From Clostridia bacterium (GTDB lineage Bacteria > Bacillota > Clostridia > Oscillospirales > Acutalibacteraceae): DNA of 9,755 nt. The notes under the pieces are model-generated. The model had not been told where the DNA came from. It saw only the letters and a program-made list of their open reading frames with translations, and did no database searches. A program made the position numbers and the translations under genes. Below, piece after piece: positions 5,897 to 9,755 of the stretch. Positions within the stretch are counted from its first letter, which is position 1. Each line of letters opens with the position of its first letter. The stretch spans positions 1 through 9,755 of the forward strand of contig JAFTCS010000042.1 in the NCBI GenBank assembly GCA_017454565.1. The letters are read 5' to 3'.

Positions 5897-6412
5897 TTAT
5901 TTTCCCAGGCAGCTCACAATGGAAGCGATAGGTATGCCTGCCGAAATAAGCACGGCGGCACACAGCAGTATATCCCTGACGCTGCATTCCGGTTTTGTAA
6001 TGCGTACACGGCTGAGTATCCCTCCGCTCACGATGTCAAACGCAAGCTCATCCTGCCTGACGCTTACATTCCTGCTGGCAAGGTCTGCACCGTAATGTTC
6101 CTCTGAAAAAGTGAACACCTTAATGCCATTAAGCTCCGCAGCGTGAGGATTCTCATAGTCCGTCACAGCCACACGGAAACGGGATATCTCGGACACATCA
6201 TAAAAGCTGTCGTCAAAGACGATCATATCCGCAGATACATCATTTCTTTCGCTGCTCAGGCTCTGACCGTTCAGCAGCACAAAGGCAGTATCACCGTCAA
6301 AGCTGTCTATTGCCGCACTGTATCCGCAGGATGCAAGAACCGAATATAAGATCTGCGAATATCTGCCGGCGTTCCTGCATCTCAGCTCAATGACTCTGGA
6401 AAACTCTTTCAT
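5897..6412 (-). CDS. Mur-ligase-like central-domain remnant, probably catalytically inactive
   Basis: I do not recognise this 171-residue protein as a named family, but its pattern follows the Mur ligase central domain. Residues 10-36 (LRCRNAGRYSQILYSVLASCG..) line up with the P-loop and following helix of MurC/MurE (GTNGKTTT..LL..ILEAAGY), but the invariant Gly-Lys-Thr is lost (NAGRYS). Residues 61-96 (ADMIVFDDSF, then VAVTDYENPHAAEL) resemble the shortened nucleotide/Mg part. Residues 97-131 (GIKVFTFSEEHYGADLASRN.., FDIVSGG) and 136-170 (VRITKPECSVRDILLCAAVL, then AGIPIASIVSCL) match the typical 'VxTFG..ADxRA.N' and 'G..NxxNxLAAxAxAxxxGI...I...L' segments. The C-terminal ligase domain is absent, and about 100 central residues with catalytic His/Lys are missing. 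The ATG at 6412 has AGGAGG (6421-6426) 8 nt upstream; the GTG at 6418 is too close. It sits at the murE/murF position, 24 nt after pbpB. Similarity is judged by eye. Confidence 0.7.
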   Translation of the reverse strand: MKEFSRVIELRCRNAGRYSQILYSVLASCGYSAAIDSFDGDTAFVLLNGQSLSSERNDVSADMIVFDDSFYDVSEISRFRVAVTDYENPHAAELNGIKVFTFSEEHYGADLASRNVSVRQDELAFDIVSGGILSRVRITKPECSVRDILLCAAVLISAGIPIASIVSCLGK

Positions 6413-6420
6413 ATTCACAT

Positions 6421-6426
6421 CCTCCT
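6421..6426 (-). promoter_or_regulatory. Ribosome binding site of the Mur-like gene
   Basis: A perfect AGGAGG lies 8 nt before the ATG at 6412 and within 11 nt of the pbpB stop. The spacing selects ATG 6412 over the GTG at 6418 (2-nt spacer) and shows that the small gene is set up for efficient, probably coupled, translation. Confidence 0.8.
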
Positions 6427-6436
6427 GACGCCCTCG

Positions 6437-8701
6437 CTACATTATACTGTTGTCCTGATTGAATGTCACCTTTATGACCGTAAAGGGATGCACCTTGGTT
6501 CCCGGTGCAATGTCCTGAGTTTTGGCGTAGCTGCTGCCCTCTGACGAAAGCGAACCGCTTATGCTGATATTCAGATCCAGTTCGGCCGCTATGCGGTTGA
6601 CCTCCGTAAGAGTCTTGTTTGAGAAATCAGGAACCGTTATATTCGGCTCCTCCATAACATCCTCACCCTCCTTGGGCGGGTCTGTGTAAAGAATGATCGT
6701 ACCGTCCTTGGGTATTGTGGTATAGGGTCCGGGATTCTGTGCCAGTACGGTCTCGCCTGAACCTACCACTTTATATTTTAGGTGACTTGAAGTAATGAGC
6801 GCTTCCGCATCCTTTACGTTGGCGCCCACAAAAGCGCCTGCCACTGTGTCAAGGTTCGTAAGCTCCGCCGGAGAATAAACCTTTTCGATCCCCAGATAAG
6901 GCAGCACATCGCCCATGATATTTCTGAAACACGGACCGGCAACTGCCGAGCCGTAATAGTTTATCTCAGGGTCAGGTGTGTCGAAATAGCATATCAAAGC
7001 GATCTCAGGGTCATCCGCAGGAGCGAAGCCGCAGAATGAACCGATATAGTCATCTGTCGGGTTGCCGTCTTCATCCACCTTTTTCTGAGAGGTACCCGTC
7101 TTGCCTGCTATACGGTAGCCCGCGATATAACCGTTGGTACCGCCTCCGCTCAGCACGTTGTTCTGCAGCATTGTGCAAACCTGCTTTGCAACATCCTCTG
7201 AAACAGCCTGGTGCCTTTCCTTTACTTCGGTGGTCTTTACGACATTTCCCTTGCTGTCAGAGATGCTCTGCACCACATAAGGAGTAAGCAGCCTGCCCTT
7301 GTTGGCAATAGCGGCACAGGCGGAAAGCATCTGGATAGGCGTTATCTTGAAGTTCTGTCCGAATGAAGCAACGGCAAGGTCTGTAAGGTCCATACCGCAT
7401 ACTCCGTCATGCTGGAAAAAGTAATCGTCGCTCTCACCCGGCAGGTCTATGCCTGTCTTTTCCGAAAGTCCGAAAGCCACATAGTATTCATAGAATGTTT
7501 CTCTGCCAAGCATGAAGCCCATCTGCATAAAAGCCGGGTTGCACGAATTGCAGAGCGCCTGTTCGAGAGTCTGTTCACCGTGACCGGTGCCGAGCCAGCA
7601 GGAAATGCTGCCTGAGCCTTCAAAAGGAATATATGAGCCGTCACACTCAAATCTTGTATCCTTATGGATAAGACCCTCCGAAAGCACCGCAGAAGCAGTG
7701 ACCATCTTGAATACCGATCCGGGGATGTAAGTATCGCTTACCCCCTTGTTTCTCCATTGTCTGTTCTGAGCTTTTCCGTATGCCTCGTCCTGCTGGTCCT
7801 CCGGCAGCTTGTCAAGCTCCTCCTTGATCTTCTGGTTGGCTATCTTGAACGGTTCGTTGGGATTAAAGGAATCCTCACATGCAAAACCCAGTATAGCGCC
7901 AGTCTTTACGTTCATCATAATAGCACAGCCGCGGTTTGCCACCCGGAACTCGTCTATTGTCTCACGAACGTACTTTTCCATTACGCTCTGAATGTATTCA
8001 TCAATGGTAAGCGTCAGATTGTAGCCGTCAACTGCGTCTATCTTCTGTTCGTTGTCAAATGGCATCTCTCCGCCAACGGCATTGCGCGCACTGATGAGCC
8101 TTCCCGACTTGCCGGTAAGATACTCGTCATACTGATATTCAACGCCTGCAAGTCCCTGACTGTCAGCCCCGACAAATCCCAGCACGTCTGCAAGAAAATT
8201 ATCATTGGTATAGTAGCGCTTATAGTTCTCAATGGTATCTACGATACCCGAAACGCCGTCGTCCCTGAGTTTCTGGCAGAAATCCAGCACCCTGTCCTTC
8301 ACGTCCGTATCCACCTTGGTCTTTACTACGGAATAGAAGTTGTTCTCGTGGGTCTGCTCAAGCAGCTTGTCATAATCAACTTTAAGTATCTCCGAAAGCC
8401 CCTTTGCAATAAGCTCACGGTCCTCGTCATTCTTTATGCTGGCAGGCTCCAGCACTATGTCCCACACGGTAACGCTCTGGGCAAGAACATTTCCGTTGCG
8501 GTCAAAAATGCTTCCTCTTTTTGCTGGAAGCAGGGTATCCGAAAGCTGCTGGTCAACCGCCCTGTGCTGCAGGTCCTCAGCCTGGAAGGTCTGCAGATAC
8601 AGCAGTCTTCCCGCCACCAGGCCAAAGCCCAGAACTATGATAATGAACATCACCCATATCGACCTTGTCCACAGCTTTGCAGAAGCTCCTTTTTTCGCCA
8701 T
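6437..8701 (-). CDS. pbpB: Class B penicillin-binding protein (PBP2B/SpoVD type), septal transpeptidase
   Basis: This is a 754-residue DD-transpeptidase that crosslinks septal (or, as SpoVD, spore cortex) peptidoglycan and would partner FtsW. A short basic N-terminus is followed by one membrane helix (14-37). The PBP dimerisation domain starts with AKRGSIFDRNGNVLA (60-74). The transpeptidase domain contains the active-site SVFK (Ser329, Lys332), SCN (386-388) and KTGTS (534-538). Two PASTA domains follow at about 618-675 and 687-750, ending close to the C-terminus. PASTA domains fit the PBP2B/SpoVD group rather than proteobacterial FtsI. The two cannot be separated by sequence alone here; only one such gene is present, so a vegetative division role is likely. 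The start is the ATG at 8701 with GAGGGG (8709-8714) 7 nt upstream. An upstream in-frame ATG at 8752 would add 17 residues and has no good binding site. Confidence 0.95.
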   Translation of the reverse strand: MAKKGASAKLWTRSIWVMFIIIVLGFGLVAGRLLYLQTFQAEDLQHRAVDQQLSDTLLPAKRGSIFDRNGNVLAQSVTVWDIVLEPASIKNDEDRELIAKGLSEILKVDYDKLLEQTHENNFYSVVKTKVDTDVKDRVLDFCQKLRDDGVSGIVDTIENYKRYYTNDNFLADVLGFVGADSQGLAGVEYQYDEYLTGKSGRLISARNAVGGEMPFDNEQKIDAVDGYNLTLTIDEYIQSVMEKYVRETIDEFRVANRGCAIMMNVKTGAILGFACEDSFNPNEPFKIANQKIKEELDKLPEDQQDEAYGKAQNRQWRNKGVSDTYIPGSVFKMVTASAVLSEGLIHKDTRFECDGSYIPFEGSGSISCWLGTGHGEQTLEQALCNSCNPAFMQMGFMLGRETFYEYYVAFGLSEKTGIDLPGESDDYFFQHDGVCGMDLTDLAVASFGQNFKITPIQMLSACAAIANKGRLLTPYVVQSISDSKGNVVKTTEVKERHQAVSEDVAKQVCTMLQNNVLSGGGTNGYIAGYRIAGKTGTSQKKVDEDGNPTDDYIGSFCGFAPADDPEIALICYFDTPDPEINYYGSAVAGPCFRNIMGDVLPYLGIEKVYSPAELTNLDTVAGAFVGANVKDAEALITSSHLKYKVVGSGETVLAQNPGPYTTIPKDGTIILYTDPPKEGEDVMEEPNITVPDFSNKTLTEVNRIAAELDLNISISGSLSSEGSSYAKTQDIAPGTKVHPFTVIKVTFNQDNSIM

Positions 8702-8781
8702 AAATCCACCCCTCAGCGGCAAAAATAAAACAGGGTCTCTCTGAAAAACCACATAAAGAGGTCATCAGAGTTCCCGATATA

Positions 8782-8826
8782 TCATGGTAGACAAAATCGG
8801 GTGTCTGCGCCAAAAGAGCCGGACAT
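8782..8826 (-). CDS. Possible 14-residue leader peptide ahead of pbpB
   Basis: The ORF encodes MSGSFGADTRFCLP and has a well-placed AAAGGAG (8834-8840) 7 nt before its ATG. Its TGA overlaps the ATG of a six-codon ORF (MIYREL, 8765-8785, ATGA overlap). The stop of that ORF overlaps a third ATG (TGATG, start 8768) in a frame that runs into pbpB out of frame. The arrangement could be translational coupling or a regulatory leader, or it could be a chance set in non-coding DNA. No homology is recognised. Confidence 0.25.
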   Translation of the reverse strand: MSGSFGADTRFCLP

Positions 8827-8865
8827 GAGCCAACTCCTTTATTACATCCACCCTTGAAACAGCGG

Positions 8866-8889
8866 GATCCTCCGCAGTGCGGAGCGATC
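8866..8889 (-). other. Stem-loop in the pbpB leader
   Basis: In the minus sense GATC, a bulged G, and CTCCGC pair with GCGGAG and GATC around an ACT loop, giving 10 bp with one bulge. It sits 66 nt after the ftsL stop codon. Without a following T run it is more likely an RNA stability or processing element than an intrinsic terminator. Confidence 0.5.
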
Positions 8890-8955
8890 TCCATATATGT
8901 TTATTTACAGATCGTCACCCTTATGATTAAGGCAAGGCCATATCCGGGAATATTC

Positions 8956-9459
8956 TCAGATATGGAACGCCTTTGCAAAACGGCTGAGGAATGATTCCTT
9001 GCCGTCGCCTCTCACCACCTCGCCCTTGTCGCCGTCGGTAAGTGATACAAATTCCTTCTGGTTGGCATTGGCCTTTGTCATGCCCAGCTTAGTCTCGGCA
9101 TATTGCTGAACGAATTCATCCGTAAGCTTTCTGTCGATCCTGAGCTGATACTGAGCCTCAAGGTTCTCCTGATTTTCAAGCACAGTATTTGCCTCATGTA
9201 TCTGCTCATTGAGTTCATTGATGACCACGTTGTTTCTGAGTACGACGATACCGACTGTTGCCGCGATGGAAACGATCAGACCCACTGCTATCATTTTCGG
9301 GAAGTTCAGTTCCTTTTTCTTCGGCGTCTCCAGACGGTCGGTATTCAGCTTGACAATATTTTCCTTTACAGCCTTATCGTTCTTATGCTCGTGCCTCCAT
9401 GCAGGCTCCGGCTCAAATAATGAAAGATCATAAGCGAGTCCGCTTTGCTTACTCGACAT
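8956..9459 (-). CDS. ftsL: FtsL-type divisome protein (FtsL/DivIC-like)
   Basis: This is a small bitopic protein of 167 residues. Residues 1-53 are a charged cytoplasmic region with a KKKELNFPK stretch before the membrane. One membrane helix spans about 54-74 (PKMIAVGLIVSIAATVGIVV). A coiled coil follows at about 77-112 (NVVINELNEQIHEANTVLEN..). The segment AETKLGMTKANANQKEFVSL (121-140) is the typical post-coil 'A...LGM..p...Q...i.L' motif of FtsL/FtsB-type proteins. The coiled coil pairs with a DivIC/FtsB partner and with FtsQ/DivIB and activates FtsW-PBP. Sequence conservation in this family is low, so the call relies on topology, that motif and the place between rsmH and pbpB. The start ATG 9459 has AAGGGAG (9470-9476) 10 nt upstream. 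It follows rsmH after 49 nt. Confidence 0.88.
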   Translation of the reverse strand: MSSKQSGLAYDLSLFEPEPAWRHEHKNDKAVKENIVKLNTDRLETPKKKELNFPKMIAVGLIVSIAATVGIVVLRNNVVINELNEQIHEANTVLENQENLEAQYQLRIDRKLTDEFVQQYAETKLGMTKANANQKEFVSLTDGDKGEVVRGDGKESFLSRFAKAFHI

Positions 9460-9482
9460 TTGTTTATTACTCCCTTCAAAAC

Positions 9483-9500
9483 ATACATTTATATATGTAT
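9483..9500. other. AT-rich palindrome between rsmH and ftsL
   Basis: ATACAT (9483-9488) and ATGTAT (9495-9500) pair around a 6-nt loop in the 49-nt rsmH-ftsL gap. The stem is weak. It may be an operator-like or processing site, or an accidental feature of the AT-rich spacer. Confidence 0.25.
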
Positions 9501-9508
9501 ATACTTAG

Positions 9509-9755
9509 TTATTTTATCTTTTCACAGCAGCGTAGCTTGGCGCTTCTGCTGCGCGGATTCTCTGCAAGCTCCTCCTGAGTTGCTTCGCAGGGCTTTTTTA
9601 ATACAAGTCTGGCTCTTGGCGTTTTCCCGCAGACACATACCGGAAAATCCTTAGGGCAGGTACATCCTGTGCACCATGACGCCATTCTCTGTTTTACCAG
9701 TCTGTCCTCCAGTGAATGGAAGGTGATGACCGAAAGTCTGCCGCCGACCCTGAGA
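9509..9755 (-). CDS. rsmH: RsmH, 16S rRNA (cytosine1402-N4)-methyltransferase (C-terminal part)
   Basis: Only the last 82 codons are in the window; the start lies beyond position 9755. RsmH (MraW) methylates C1402 of 16S rRNA using S-adenosylmethionine and is the usual gene ahead of ftsL in this cluster. The visible part contains GGRLSVITFHSLEDRLVKQ, the conserved block near the end of the methyltransferase domain. It is followed by the Cys-rich segment CTGCTCPKDFPVCVCGKTPR and the tail EELAENPRSRSAKLRCCEKI, which matches the 'NPRSRSAKLR' ending of the family. The reading frame ends with TAA at 9509-9511. Family assignment is secure; nothing odd is seen in this part. Confidence 0.97.
   Translation of the reverse strand, partial: LRVGGRLSVITFHSLEDRLVKQRMASWCTGCTCPKDFPVCVCGKTPRARLVLKKPCEATQEELAENPRSRSAKLRCCEKIK

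Larger units (their letters stand above)
8702..8955 (-). other. pbpB leader / ftsL-pbpB spacer (254 nt)
   Basis: This is an unusually long gap for a dcw operon. In the minus sense it holds a 10-bp hairpin (8866-8889), an AAAGGAG site followed by a 14-codon ORF (8782-8826), two further overlapping starts, and the pbpB binding site GAGGGG (8709-8714). No T run follows the hairpin, and no recognisable RNA family was seen. Confidence 0.6.

Noticed and set aside
7664..8728. 354-codon plus-strand ORF
   Set aside because: It lies antisense to pbpB, whose full domain set and catalytic motifs are intact; the protein shows no family features.
8702..8752. pbpB start at ATG 8752
   Set aside because: GAGGGG at 8709-8714 is placed for ATG 8701, and the upstream ATG has no comparable site.
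8577..8894. 105-codon minus-strand ORF overlapping the pbpB start
   Set aside because: It runs out of frame through the pbpB membrane helix region, is Cys-rich without a known pattern, and has no convincing binding site at its first ATG.

Overview
The window is a piece of a division and cell wall (dcw) cluster from a Gram-positive, Firmicutes-type bacterium. Every gene lies on the minus strand, so transcription runs from position 9755 towards position 1. Several features point to the Oscillospiraceae/Ruminococcus part of the Clostridia: an RsmH with a C-terminal Cys motif, a SpoVD/PBP2B-type transpeptidase with two PASTA domains, a DivIB-like FtsQ, moderate GC content, AGGAGG-type ribosome binding sites and no ftsA before ftsZ. 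That placement is inferred from gene style; no database search was run.

In transcription order the genes are: the 3' end of rsmH (9509-9755), an ftsL-type gene (8956-9459), a 254-nt leader with a strong hairpin and tiny ORFs (8702-8955), pbpB/spoVD (6437-8701), an unnamed 171-codon gene (5897-6412), mraY (4754-5779), a 170-nt spacer packed with palindromes (4584-4753), ftsW (3345-4583), murG (2158-3294), ftsQ/divIB (447-2105), a 320-nt spacer with a terminator-like hairpin and a possible promoter (127-446), and the first 42 codons of ftsZ (1-126).

The genes form a working set. MraY and MurG make lipid I and lipid II. FtsW polymerises lipid II into glycan, and the class B PBP crosslinks it. 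FtsL and FtsQ are bitopic divisome proteins that couple this to the Z ring. RsmH methylates 16S rRNA and is the usual first-cistron companion. The ligase genes murE, murF and murD, which often sit around mraY in Firmicutes clusters, are not here as intact genes.

The most interesting object is the small gene between pbpB and mraY, where murE/murF normally sit. Its protein reads like the shrunken central domain of a Mur ligase, with the ATP-binding P-loop degraded and the C-terminal domain missing. It still has a perfect AGGAGG site and an intact frame. It looks like a retained, catalytically dead Mur-ligase-derived protein. Other points worth a look are the 12-residue acidic repeats at the FtsQ C-terminus, the palindromic element at the usual murD position, and the leader upstream of pbpB.
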